From assembly GCF_002198095.1 (NCBI RefSeq), contig NZ_NHMK01000012.1, positions 1 through 64,000 of the forward strand: a stretch of DNA of 64,000 nt. The letters run 5' to 3'. The notes beneath the pieces are model-generated. The model was given only the letters and a program-made list of their open reading frames with translations. It did not search any database and was not told where the DNA came from. Position numbers and translations under genes: made by a program. Source of the stretch: Deinococcus indicus. GTDB taxonomy: Bacteria; Deinococcota; Deinococci; Deinococcales; Deinococcaceae. Below, piece by piece: positions 52,877-61,620 of this stretch. Positions within the stretch are counted from its first letter, which is position 1; each line of letters begins with the position of its first letter.

Positions 52877-53813
52877 CGCTTCCTCCACCGACCCGAGCGC
52901 CCACCCAGGCAGGCCCGCCGCGGCCGACCCGCGCCGCACCGAGGGCGTCCACCCGGACCATGCGGACCTCGACCGGCTGCCACTCGGCGAACTGCTGGAC
53001 GTCCTGACCGGGGATCAGCTGGGCGCCGTGCAGGCCGCGCAGGCCGCCGCGCCCGCCCTGGCCCGCGCCGCCGCCGCCGCCCTGCCCCGCCTGCAACGCG
53101 GCGGACGGCTGCTGTACGTCGGCGCCGGCACCAGCGGCCGCCTGTGCGTACTCGACGCCACGGAACTCACGCCCACCTTCTCATGGCCGCCCGAACGGGC
53201 CGTGCCGCTGATCGCCGGGGGGGAGCGCGCCATCCGCAGCGCCGTCGAAGGCGCCGAGGACGACCGCGCCGCCGGCGAACGCGACGTGCAAACCACCCGC
53301 ATCGGCCCGGACGACGTGCTGATCGGCGTGGCCGCCAGCGGCACCACGCCGTACGTGCTGGGCGCGCTGCGCGCCGCGCGGCAGGCCGGGGCGCTCACGG
53401 TCGGCCTGTCGAACAACCCGGACACGCCACTGCTGCGGGAAGCCGAGTGCGGCGTGCTGCTCGACACCGGCCCGGAAATCATCAGCGGCAGCACCCGCCT
53501 GAAAGCCGGCACCGCGCAGAAGATCGCGCTGAATAGCTTCTCGAGCGCCCTGATGGTGCAACTCGGCAAGGTGTACGGGAACCTGATGGTGGACCTGCGC
53601 GCCAGCAACGAGAAACTCGAGGGCCGCGCGCTGCGGCTGGTCATGCACGCCACGGGCGCCGGCGAAGCCGACGCCCGCGCCGCCCTGCTGGGCGCCAGCG
53701 GCCAGGTCAAAGTCGCGGTCGTCGCCCTGCGCCTGGGTGTCAGCGCCGCCGAAGCGACCCGCCGGCTGGACGCCGCGCACGGTCACGCCCGCGCCGCGCT
53801 GGGCGAGGCCTGA
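52863..53813 (+). CDS. murQ: N-acetylmuramic acid 6-phosphate etherase
   Basis: Cleaves the lactyl ether of MurNAc-6-P to give GlcNAc-6-P and D-lactate. The 316-residue SIS-domain protein has [61 protein letters not shown] and a C-terminal helical UBA-like end. It takes the product of AnmK. The N-terminal 30 residues are a low-complexity extension. Start overlaps anmK. Confidence 0.96.
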   Translation: MTHADASSTDPSAHPGRPAAADPRRTEGVHPDHADLDRLPLGELLDVLTGDQLGAVQAAQAAAPALARAAAAALPRLQRGGRLLYVGAGTSGRLCVLDATELTPTFSWPPERAVPLIAGGERAIRSAVEGAEDDRAAGERDVQTTRIGPDDVLIGVAASGTTPYVLGALRAARQAGALTVGLSNNPDTPLLREAECGVLLDTGPEIISGSTRLKAGTAQKIALNSFSSALMVQLGKVYGNLMVDLRASNEKLEGRALRLVMHATGAGEADARAALLGASGQVKVAVVALRLGVSAAEATRRLDAAHGHARAALGEA

Positions 53814-53814
53814 C

Positions 53815-54828
53815 GTGATCGTCCCGCCCCGCACCCGCGCGCTGCTGGACGCGGCCGTGCACGCCCCGCAGGGTCCGTCCGCCGCCGCGCTCGGCGTGGT
53901 GAACGCCGCCGGGGAACGCGTCACGCTGCACCTGGGCCGCCCCCGCCACGCGCCCGACGCCGCCACGCTGAGCGGCGACCACTGGTGGGACCTCGCCAGC
54001 CTCACCAAGCCGCTGCTGACCGCCCGCGAAACCCTGCGCGCCGCCGGGGACGGCCTGCTGGACCTCGACGACCCGCTGTCCCGGCTGCTGCCGGACCTCG
54101 CGTGGATGCAGGACACGCCGCTGCACACGCGCACGCCCCGCCAGCTCCTGACGCACACGGCCGGACTGGGCGCCTGGACGCCCCTGTACACCTGGGGCGA
54201 CCCCGAAACCATCCGCGCCCGGTTCCTGCAGGAACCCTGGGAGGTCACGGAGGCCGGCCCGGTCCGCTACTCGGACCTGGGGTACGTGCTGCTGGGCCGC
54301 GTGCTGGAACGCGTGCGTGACCAGCGCCTGAGCGACTTCCCGCTCGACGCGGGCCTGACCTTCACGCCCGACCCGGCCCGCACCGTCTCGACCGAGGTCT
54401 GCGCGTGGCGCGGCCGGCTCCTGACCGGCGAGACGCACGACGAGAACGCCGCCGCGCTCGGCGGGAGCGCCGGGCACGCCGGGCTGTTCGGCACGCTGGA
54501 CGGCGTGCTGGATCAGGCCGAGCGGCTGCTGCGCGGCGGGTGGCTCCCGGCGGCCGCGCAGGCGCTGGCGCTGCGCCCGCACGCCCCGGAACGCACCCTG
54601 GCGTTCGTGCACGTCTGCCCCGGCTGGAGCGGCGGCAGTCTGTGCAGCCCGCAGGCGGCCGGGCACACCGGCTTCACCGGCACCGGCCTGTGGGTGGACC
54701 CCGGCCACGGCCTCGCCTGGGTGCTGCTCACCAACCGCGTCCACCCGACCCGGCACACGCCCTTCGACATTCAGGGCCTGCGCCGCGCCGTGGGCAACAC
54801 CCTCCAGGCGGCCCTCGCCGCACCCTGA
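53815..54828 (+). CDS. Beta-lactamase-related serine hydrolase
   Basis: A 337-residue protein of the class C beta-lactamase/esterase fold. The nucleophile motif is SLTK (DLASLTKPLL), the second motif YSD in PVRYSDLGYVLLG, and HTG (GHTGFTGTGLW) stands for the third. No signal peptide is seen from the GTG start. In related operons such proteins sit beside murQ/anmK and may act on muropeptide esters or amides. The substrate is unknown. Start is two bases after murQ stop. Confidence 0.9.
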   Translation: MIVPPRTRALLDAAVHAPQGPSAAALGVVNAAGERVTLHLGRPRHAPDAATLSGDHWWDLASLTKPLLTARETLRAAGDGLLDLDDPLSRLLPDLAWMQDTPLHTRTPRQLLTHTAGLGAWTPLYTWGDPETIRARFLQEPWEVTEAGPVRYSDLGYVLLGRVLERVRDQRLSDFPLDAGLTFTPDPARTVSTEVCAWRGRLLTGETHDENAAALGGSAGHAGLFGTLDGVLDQAERLLRGGWLPAAAQALALRPHAPERTLAFVHVCPGWSGGSLCSPQAAGHTGFTGTGLWVDPGHGLAWVLLTNRVHPTRHTPFDIQGLRRAVGNTLQAALAAP

Positions 54829-54972
54829 ACCTCACAGGGCGGACTTGCGCCGCGTCCGCCCAGGCAGCGCGCCCGCCGGATATCACCACGCCCGGCGAGG
54901 TCCGCGGCTCTCCCGACACAACCATGGACGAATCCATCAGCGCCGTCACACGCCCCGGACCGGCAGGCACCG

Positions 54973-54988
54973 TACTGTGCGCCCGATG
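54973..54988 (+). promoter_or_regulatory. Leaderless promoter of the MscS gene
   Basis: TACTGT (54973-54978) matches TANNNT and ends seven bases before the ATG at 54986, with no ribosome site, the arrangement common in Deinococcus leaderless genes. No good -35 is evident. Confidence 0.45.
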
Positions 54989-55933
54989 GAGTGGCAACTT
55001 GAACCGATTCTGACTCGTTTTCAGACACTTGTGCAGAGCCTGCTGGCCAGCCTGCCGAACGTCGCGCTGGCACTAACGCTGTTCCTCGCGTTCTGGCTCG
55101 CGTCGGGCGTAGCGCGCCGGTCCGTGCAGACCCTCGCGCAGCGCGCCGGGCAGCCCGCAGGAATCGGCCTGGTGTTCGGGAGACTCGTCTCCTGGGCGCT
55201 GCTGACGCTGGGCGTCCTGGTGGCGCTGACAGTGATCTTCCCGACCCTGACGGCCGCGTCGCTGTTCGGCGCGCTGGGCGTGAGCGGGGTCGCGATCGGA
55301 TTCGCGTTCAAGGACATCTTCCAGAACCTCCTGGCGGGACTGCTGATCCTGATCACGCGGCCCTTCCGGATCGGGGATCAGATCGTCAGCGGTGAGCACG
55401 AGGGCACCGTGGAGGACATCCAGGTGCGCGCGACGTTGCTGCGCACATACGACAACCGCCAGGTGGTCATCCCGAACAGTGAGCTGTACACGAACCGGGT
55501 GATCGTGAACACCGCCTACGACCGGCGGCGCCTCGCAGTCACGGTCGGTATCGGCTACGGAGACGACATCGCGCAGGCCAAACGGGTCATTCTGGACACC
55601 CTCGCCGGGGTCGAGGAGATCCGCCGCGACCCGGCGCCCACCGTGCTCGTACGGGAACTCGCCGACTTCAGCGTGAACCTGGAAGTGCGCTACTGGATCG
55701 ACCCGCCCATCCGGCGTGAAGTGGTGGAATCACAGGACCGCGTGCTCGAGGCGCTGAAACCCGCCCTGATCACCGCCGGGATCGATCTGCCGCTGCCGAC
55801 GCAGCAGGTCCTGTTCCACGACCAGACGGAGGAGACCGACGGCGACCGGACCCGGCAGCGGGAAGGCTGGCCCGCCCGGGCCGACAATCCCAGGCCACGC
55901 GCCGCACTGACCCGGCACCCGGAGACGCCATGA
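54986..55933 (+). CDS. MscS-family mechanosensitive channel
   Basis: A 315-residue small-conductance channel protein. Three helices lie in the first 110 residues, the pore-lining one being GVSGVAIGFAFKDIFQNLLAGLLILI with the conserved pore sequence. The beta domain follows (FRIGDQIVSGEHEGTVEDIQVRATLLRTYDNRQVVIPNSELYTNRVIVN). The last 40 residues are a disordered, charged tail. It overlaps the DUF2254 gene by four bases. It should release solutes on osmotic downshock. Confidence 0.93.
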   Translation: MEWQLEPILTRFQTLVQSLLASLPNVALALTLFLAFWLASGVARRSVQTLAQRAGQPAGIGLVFGRLVSWALLTLGVLVALTVIFPTLTAASLFGALGVSGVAIGFAFKDIFQNLLAGLLILITRPFRIGDQIVSGEHEGTVEDIQVRATLLRTYDNRQVVIPNSELYTNRVIVNTAYDRRRLAVTVGIGYGDDIAQAKRVILDTLAGVEEIRRDPAPTVLVRELADFSVNLEVRYWIDPPIRREVVESQDRVLEALKPALITAGIDLPLPTQQVLFHDQTEETDGDRTRQREGWPARADNPRPRAALTRHPETP

Positions 55934-57231
55934 AGGGCACCTGGTTACGCCTGCGGGAATGGACCGGGCAGTTCTGGTTCCTGCCGGCCGTGATGACCGC
56001 CCTGGCGCTGCTGCTCGCCTGGGCGGGAATCGAACTGGAGGAACGGTACGGCATTCCCGACGGGCTGACCTGGGTGTACTCGGGCGGGGAGAGCGGGGCG
56101 CGCAGCCTGCTGTCCGCCGTGGCAAGCAGCGCCATCGGCGTGGCCGGAACGGTCTTCTCCATCACCATCGCGGCCCTGTCGTACGCGGCGGGCAGTATGG
56201 GCCCCCGGCTGCTGGACAACTTCACACGCGACCGCGGGAACCAGGCGGTGCTGGGCACGTTCATCGCGACGTTCGCGTTCACGCTGTTCAGTCTTCGCAG
56301 CGTGCAGGGAGGTGAGGACGCGCCGTTCGTGCCGCACTACAACGTCACGGTCGCCATGGGACTCGCGCTGGCGTGCGTGGCGGCGCTGGTGTACTTCCTG
56401 GCACACGTGACGAGCGGCATCAACATGACGGCCGTGGTGAACCTGCTGCGCGACGACCTGCGGTGGGCGCTGGAACGGGCCACAACCGAACAGCGGGCCG
56501 AGGCGGCTCCCCCCGCCCCGCCCGAGGCGTTCTGGGCAGGCGGGGAAGTGCTGCGCTCGCCGGACAGCGGGTACCTGCAACTCCTCGACACGGACGCCCT
56601 GATCGCAGCGGCGCAGCGGGACGGCGTGGCGCTGCGGGTGTTCGTCCGGCCCGGCGACTATGTCTTCCCGAACACACCGGTCGCGGTGGGCGTCCCGCGC
56701 CTGCCGGACCGGGTGTTACCAGCGTTGACGCTGGGCCCGAGGCGGGTGGCGGGGCAGGACCTGGAATTCACGGTCCGGCAGCTGGCCGAGGTGGCCGCGC
56801 GCGCCCTGAGTCCAGGCACGAACGACCCTGTGACGGCCATCGACGTGATCGACCGCTTCGGTGACGCGCTGTGCCGCCTGCAGGGCCGCACCTGGCCGCC
56901 CGGCGTGGAGTTCCGGGATCACCAGTTGCGGCTGGTGTACCCCGTCACCACCTACGCGGGCCTGCTGGACAGCATGTTCCACATGATCCGGCAGTACGGC
57001 AGCGGCAGTCCGGCCGTGACGCTGCGGCTGCTGGACGTGCTGCGGACCGTGGCCGAAAACGAGACGGACCCGCTGCGCCGCCGGGAGCTGCGCCGTCACG
57101 CGGAACTGACCGCCGAGGACGCGCGGCGCGACACGAAGAACTCCGGTGATTTGCGAGAGATAGAGGAACGCGCGCGGGCGACCCTGCAGGCCAGCCGCGG
57201 CGACGGGGAGGCCCAGGAAGGGGTCAGCTAG
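55930..57231 (+). CDS. DUF2254 membrane protein
   Basis: A 433-residue protein with four helices in the first 165 residues (FLPAVMTALALLLAWAGIEL; SSAIGVAGTVFSITIAALSYAAGSMGPRLL; NQAVLGTFIATFAFTLFSLRSV; VAMGLALACVAALVYFLAHV) and a soluble C-terminal half. VAARALSPGTNDPVTAIDVIDR is a DUF2254 hallmark. The function is unknown. Its coupling to an MscS gene suggests a role in envelope or osmotic stress. Confidence 0.9.
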   Translation: MKGTWLRLREWTGQFWFLPAVMTALALLLAWAGIELEERYGIPDGLTWVYSGGESGARSLLSAVASSAIGVAGTVFSITIAALSYAAGSMGPRLLDNFTRDRGNQAVLGTFIATFAFTLFSLRSVQGGEDAPFVPHYNVTVAMGLALACVAALVYFLAHVTSGINMTAVVNLLRDDLRWALERATTEQRAEAAPPAPPEAFWAGGEVLRSPDSGYLQLLDTDALIAAAQRDGVALRVFVRPGDYVFPNTPVAVGVPRLPDRVLPALTLGPRRVAGQDLEFTVRQLAEVAARALSPGTNDPVTAIDVIDRFGDALCRLQGRTWPPGVEFRDHQLRLVYPVTTYAGLLDSMFHMIRQYGSGSPAVTLRLLDVLRTVAENETDPLRRRELRRHAELTAEDARRDTKNSGDLREIEERARATLQASRGDGEAQEGVS

Positions 57232-57821
57232 AGGGTGTCCTGTTGACGGCCTGACACAAAACATGAGAAAGCGTCCCAGGTCGTGACTCATACGGACTCC
57301 GATTGAAGGGGCTGCAAAGCCCGCCCGATCCGAGCGGATGCGACTCGGAGAGCTGCCCCGCAGAGCAGGAGAAAAACGCCCCTCCGGACGTGGAGCCGGC
57401 AGGGGCGGTGAAGTTCCGGATTGTTGGCGAAACAAACGGCAAGAGTTTCCACGCCTGCTGGAGTCGTGTGCCACACGACGTCATGACGGCACAGAGAAGG
57501 GGAAACGTCGGTCAGCACGTCATATTCCCCGTTGCCCCCCGGAGGGAATTTCTGGCCGCGACAGGCTCTTCTCCGCCTGAACAGCTCGGAAACGAGCGCC
57601 TGGGGATCGAAAAACGAGAAGGCGGGAGCAGCTGGATGTCGTGCGGTGCAGGGCGCAGGGAACAGAAACGCGCAGAATGCTGGGCTGACCGATGACAACC
57701 TGTATAGGGCCTTGGTCGACAGCGTCCTGGCGCGCATCTCGTGCCACCTGAAAACCCTTGATGAGCCTCCCACGCATTGCGCCAGCACCGTGCGTCACAC
57801 TGAACGGACGGAGGTCCTACC
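57232..57821. other. Intergenic region with repeat copy 6 and unexplained sequence
   Basis: Of 590 bases, 57288-57440 is a dispersed repeat lacking its usual right end. From 57441 to about 57800 the sequence has no convincing gene; short frames on both strands lack family resemblance. It may be debris of an inserted element that cut the repeat. GGAGGTCC just before 57822 is the ribosome site of the esterase gene. Confidence 0.5.
57288..57440 (+). repeat. Dispersed repeat copy 6 (right end missing)
   Basis: Starts TCATACGGACTCCGATTG and keeps the full long core through GGTGAAGTTCCGGATTG and GGCGAAACAAACGGC, where it stops. The expected AGTCCGCATGA or AATCCGTATGA end is replaced by AAGAGTTTCC. 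Confidence 0.85.
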
Positions 57822-59423
57822 ATGCGCACACGGTCAGCCGTCCACGCCTTCCTCGCCGCCGCCCTGTTGAGCTCACCCGCGCACGCCCAGACGCCCGTCA
57901 CCGTCCAGACGCAGGACGGACCTCTCGTCGGCCGCCTGACCGACACCCGCCAGTTCCTGGGGATTCCCTACGCGGCGCCTCCCACCGGCGCCCGGCGCTG
58001 GCAGCCGCCCCAGCCGGCGGCGCCCTGGACGGCGCCACGAGACGCCTCACAGTTCGGCCCTGTCTGCCCGCAGGCCGTGGTGGCCCTGTTCGCCCAGCCG
58101 GGCGAGACACCCGGCTCGGTCAAGGGAGAGGAAGACTGCCTGACGCTGAACGTCTACGCCCCTGCGGGCGCCGCGCCAGAGAGCAATCTGCCGGTCATGG
58201 CCTGGATTCACGGCGGAGCCTTCACCGCCGGGTCCAGCGCCGCGTACGACGGCTCGGTCCTGGCGCAGCAGCGCGGCGTGGTCGTGGTCACCCTGAACTA
58301 CCGGCTGGGCGCCCTCGGCTGGCTGTCCCTTCCCGCCCTGAGCGGTGAGAACGCCGGGCAGTCCGGGAACTACGGGCTGCAGGACCAACAGGCCGCGCTG
58401 CGCTGGATCAGCGCGAACATCCGCGCCTTCGGAGGGGACCCCGCGAAGGTCACCATCGCCGGCGAATCGGCCGGCGGCATGAGCGTCTGCGCGCACCTCG
58501 CCTCACCGCAGTCGGCGGGCCTGTTCCGGGCAGCCATCATTCAGAGCGGGCTGTGCACCAGTCCCGGCAACGCCGTCACGCAGGCACAGGCCGAAACCCG
58601 CAACGCGCGGTACGTGACCAATCTCGGCTGCCGAGTCACTGACCTCGCCTGCCTGCGGGCGGTCGATCCGATGAAGCTGTTGACCACCAGCGTCCCTGGC
58701 TTGCGCCCGGCGAGCGCGCTGGTCTGGTCGCCCGTCTACGAGAACCGCTCCCTTCCCCGGCAACTGCGGGAGGCGTTCGAAAGCGGACAGTTCAACCGCG
58801 TTCCAGTCATGAACGGCACCACCCGCGACGAGGGCCGCCTGTTCGTGCAGGTCGCCTCCCCGGACGGCCGCCCCATCACGCCCGTCGTGTACTGGGCTGG
58901 CGCGGGTCTGACCGTCGGGCTGGCCAATACCAGCCGTACGCTCGCCCGGTACCCCTACCGGCAGTACGGCACGCCCGCACTGGCCTTCGCGACCCTCTTC
59001 ACGGACGCCGTGTTCAGCTGCACCTCCCTGCGCGTGAATCAGGCGCTGTCCGGACACGTGCCCGTCTACGCCTTCGAGTTCAACGATCCGCAGGCCGCCA
59101 CGCTCCTGAAAGCGCCCAGTGACCTGCCAGGCCTGGGTTCACATCACTCCAGTTCACTCGTCTACGCCTTCCAGGCGCCGGTGGCTGGCCTGTCTGACCC
59201 GGCCCTGTTCACACCCGCCCAGCAGGCGCTCTCGGACGCCTTCAGCGGCGCGTGGATGCAGTTCATCAAGACCGGGAATCCCAACGCGACCGGCTCTGCC
59301 TGGGTTCCCTTCGCGGCAGCCCGTGGGAACATCCACGAATTCACGCCCACCGGCGTGCAGCAGTCCCTCACCTTCGGGTCCGACCATCAGTGCGGGTACT
59401 GGCTCCCTCTGAACCTGCAGTGA
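57822..59423 (+). CDS. Exported type B carboxylesterase
   Basis: A 533-residue alpha/beta hydrolase with a signal peptide (residues 1-22, cut after AHA). Family landmarks: FLGIPYAAPP, EDCLTLNVYAP, the oxyanion-hole WIHGGAF, nucleophile S216 in GESAGG, and a late GLGSHHSSSLVYAF histidine region. Acid and His positions appear present, so it should be active on carboxylic esters outside the cell membrane. The natural substrate is unknown. The ribosome site GGAGGTCC precedes the start. Confidence 0.92.
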   Translation: MRTRSAVHAFLAAALLSSPAHAQTPVTVQTQDGPLVGRLTDTRQFLGIPYAAPPTGARRWQPPQPAAPWTAPRDASQFGPVCPQAVVALFAQPGETPGSVKGEEDCLTLNVYAPAGAAPESNLPVMAWIHGGAFTAGSSAAYDGSVLAQQRGVVVVTLNYRLGALGWLSLPALSGENAGQSGNYGLQDQQAALRWISANIRAFGGDPAKVTIAGESAGGMSVCAHLASPQSAGLFRAAIIQSGLCTSPGNAVTQAQAETRNARYVTNLGCRVTDLACLRAVDPMKLLTTSVPGLRPASALVWSPVYENRSLPRQLREAFESGQFNRVPVMNGTTRDEGRLFVQVASPDGRPITPVVYWAGAGLTVGLANTSRTLARYPYRQYGTPALAFATLFTDAVFSCTSLRVNQALSGHVPVYAFEFNDPQAATLLKAPSDLPGLGSHHSSSLVYAFQAPVAGLSDPALFTPAQQALSDAFSGAWMQFIKTGNPNATGSAWVPFAAARGNIHEFTPTGVQQSLTFGSDHQCGYWLPLNLQ

Positions 59424-59552
59424 CGACAGCCAGTTCGGGTTGTGCAGCCCGTGAATCGGCATCTGCGCAAGAGGCACGCGGCAGTCGTCACGTGAATTTC
59501 CGCAAGGTGTTGACTGGGCTTGCAAGAGAATTCACTGCGTGCGGATTGATCT

Positions 59553-59570
59553 GATACGGAATCCTTATGA
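59553..59570. repeat. Possible solo footprint of the dispersed repeat
   Basis: TGATACGGA directly followed by ATCCTTATGA: the left end and a one-base-changed right end of the repeat with no core between. It overlaps the ATG at 59567. It could be an excision trace or chance. Confidence 0.3.
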
Positions 59571-60823
59571 CTGTTCACCGGAATCATGGGGCTCTCGTTG
59601 CTGCTAGGGTAGAACTGATGCCTGGACACGGCACCCTCCCCAGCCGCTACGCGATCGCTGCTTTCGATGCGCTGTCCGCTCACGTGGCCATCCTCGACAG
59701 TACCGGCGTGGTCGCCGCCGTCAACCGCGCCTGGGCGAACTTCGCCCGGGAGAACGGCGGAACCAGCGGCCTGGGAAGCAATTACCTCGACATCTGCGCC
59801 AACGCCAACGGCCCGGATCAGGACGACGCCCTCAAGATCATGATGGGCATCCAGGACGTCCTCCGGGCAGACGCCGACGTGTTCGAGATGGAGTACCCCT
59901 GCCACTCCCCCACCGAACAACGGTACTTCGTGGCGCGCGTCACGCGCTTCGAGCAGGACGGCCAGACGTACGCCATGGTCGCGCACGAGAACATCACCCG
60001 CCGCAAACTCGCCGAGCTGGAAGTCCGCCTGCTCAACCGGACACTCGAAGCCAAGGTGCAGCGCCGCACGCAGGAACTCGAAGCCAGCCGCCGGGAGTTG
60101 AGCCGGCAGAACCGGGAGCTCGCCGCGCGCAACGACGAGCTCAGTCAGTTCGCGTCCGTCGCCTCACACGACCTGCAGGAGCCGCTGCGGACCCTCAGTC
60201 TGCACGCCGACATGCTGCAGGTCCGGTACCGGGGGCGTCAGCTGGATGAACGTGCCGACCGCTCCCTGAGTCACATCGTCGACCAGGCGGCCCGCGCCCG
60301 CCGCCTCGTGCAGGACATCCTGACCATGGCCGACATCACTGCCGCGCCCGTGACGGTTCAGCTGGACCTGAAGACCCTGCTGCCGGACATCCTGGAAACA
60401 CTGCGGTGGCCTGAAGACCGGCCGCTGCGCTGCGAGGACCTGCCGCCTGTGCAGGCCAACCCCGGCCAGATGCGTCAATTGCTGACCAACCTGCTCGGGA
60501 ACGCCCTGAAGTTCAGTGTCGGCCGGGACCTGAATGTCACCCTCTGCGGTACGCAGGAGGGTGATCAGGTGACGTTCGAAGTGGCGGACGCGGGCGTAGG
60601 AATCGCGCCGGAACACGCGGAGCACGTATTCGAGATGTTCCGCCGCCTTCAGAACCGCACGGAGTCCGCCGGGAACGGCATCGGGCTGGCAGTGTGCCGG
60701 AAGGTGGTGGAGCGGCATGGGGGCCGGATCTGGATCACCGGGAATGACCGGGGCGGAACGAGTGTTCATTTCACCCTGCCGGCCTGGATGCCCGACGCTG
60801 AGTCCACGCTGAACTCCGCGTGA
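59567..60823 (+). CDS. PAS-domain sensor histidine kinase
   Basis: A 418-residue soluble kinase. A PAS-like domain (about 25-150) contains AIAAFDALSAHVAILDSTGVVAAVN. A coiled coil (about 150-195) precedes the phosphorylation helix, with the H-box FASVASHDLQEPLRTL. The catalytic domain has NLLGNALKFS (N-box), EVADAGVGIAPE and GNGIGLAVCRKVVERHGG. It resembles phytochrome-type kinases without the chromophore part. The ATG at 59618 has a TAGGGT -10 seven bases before it and may be the real, leaderless start. The converging response regulator at 60991 is the likely partner. Confidence 0.92.
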   Translation: MTVHRNHGALVAARVELMPGHGTLPSRYAIAAFDALSAHVAILDSTGVVAAVNRAWANFARENGGTSGLGSNYLDICANANGPDQDDALKIMMGIQDVLRADADVFEMEYPCHSPTEQRYFVARVTRFEQDGQTYAMVAHENITRRKLAELEVRLLNRTLEAKVQRRTQELEASRRELSRQNRELAARNDELSQFASVASHDLQEPLRTLSLHADMLQVRYRGRQLDERADRSLSHIVDQAARARRLVQDILTMADITAAPVTVQLDLKTLLPDILETLRWPEDRPLRCEDLPPVQANPGQMRQLLTNLLGNALKFSVGRDLNVTLCGTQEGDQVTFEVADAGVGIAPEHAEHVFEMFRRLQNRTESAGNGIGLAVCRKVVERHGGRIWITGNDRGGTSVHFTLPAWMPDAESTLNSA

Positions 60824-60832
60824 TTGAACGAC

Positions 60833-60993
60833 TCATACGGACTCCGATTGAATGGGCTGCAAAGCCCGCTGGGTCCGAGCGGATGCGACTCGGAGAGCTG
60901 CCCCGCAGAGTGGGAGTAACACGGGTTCCGGACGTGGAGCGGGCAGATCGGTGGTGTTCCGATCTGTCGGCGAAACAGACGGAATCCGTATCA
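60833..60993 (+). repeat. Dispersed repeat copy 7
   Basis: Starts TCATACGGACTCCGATTG and ends GGAATCCGTATCA. The core includes GGGCTGCAAAGCCCG and GACTCGGAGAGCTGCCCCGC. Its last three bases, TCA, are the stop codon of the minus-strand response regulator. Confidence 0.9.
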
Positions 60994-61428
60994 GCTGGTG
61001 AGCTGTTCGATGCGGGGAAGAACCACGGCGCCGTTCCAGTAGCCGCTGATGCGGTCGATGAGGGCTTTGAGGTCCTGGTAGGAGGAAGGTTTGACGGCGT
61101 AGCCGCTGGCGAAATTGTGGTAGGAGCGCTGGACGTCCTGAACGCCGGAGGAGGTGGACAGAACGAGGACGGGGATGCTGCGGTGGGTGTCGTGCGCCTT
61201 GGCGTGCTGGAGGAAGTCGTGACCGTTCATGACGGGCATGTTCAGGTCGAGGATGATCAGGTCAGGGCGGGGCACGGCAGGGCTGGAGAGGTAGTCGAGG
61301 GCTTCTTGTCCGTTGAGGACGTGGTGGATGTGGACGTCAGGGAAGGCTTCGAGGAAGATCTCGGTGAACAGCTCGGCGTCCGCGAATTCGTCGTCGACCA
61401 GAAGGAGGTGGAAGGGGCGATCGGGCAT
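60991..61428 (-). CDS. Response regulator, single receiver domain (Rcp1-like)
   Basis: A 145-residue CheY-like protein: acidic pair in LLLVDDEFADAELF, phosphoacceptor D61 in IILDLNMPVMNG, Thr/Ser in VLVLSTSSG and Lys in AVKPSS. It has no output domain. It resembles the response regulators paired with phytochrome-like kinases, which fits the converging PAS kinase. The stop codon lies in the end of a dispersed repeat, so the last residues (PRIEQLTS) may not be original. Confidence 0.93.
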   Translation of the reverse strand: MPDRPFHLLLVDDEFADAELFTEIFLEAFPDVHIHHVLNGQEALDYLSSPAVPRPDLIILDLNMPVMNGHDFLQHAKAHDTHRSIPVLVLSTSSGVQDVQRSYHNFASGYAVKPSSYQDLKALIDRISGYWNGAVVLPRIEQLTS

Positions 61429-61439
61429 CCAAGAAGTGT

Positions 61440-61620
61440 ACTGAAAAGGTGCCGGAAGAAAGACCGCTCAAGCGTCATGACCCCACGCCTAAAGGCGGGG
61501 GCTTGTGTCTGGACTCCACCGCAACTCGGCGTACCTCGACAGGCGAGCCGCTTTGGTTTCAGCGTCCGACACATCAGGGGCGCATGACAACCGCCCCGTG
61601 CTCATCCAGTCCTGCCGGAC
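61440..61620 (-). ncRNA. Putative omega/reRNA of the second TnpB element
   Basis: The 3' end of this tnpB and the right-end hairpin at 61481-61501 occupy the place from which TnpB guide RNAs are processed. The guide would be read from the bases to the left of about 61440. Inferred from the family; no boundaries are visible. Confidence 0.35.

Noticed and set aside
57455..57821. Possible small genes between repeat copy 6 and the esterase
   Set aside because: Short frames exist on both strands, but none has a ribosome site together with family resemblance. Left as unexplained sequence.
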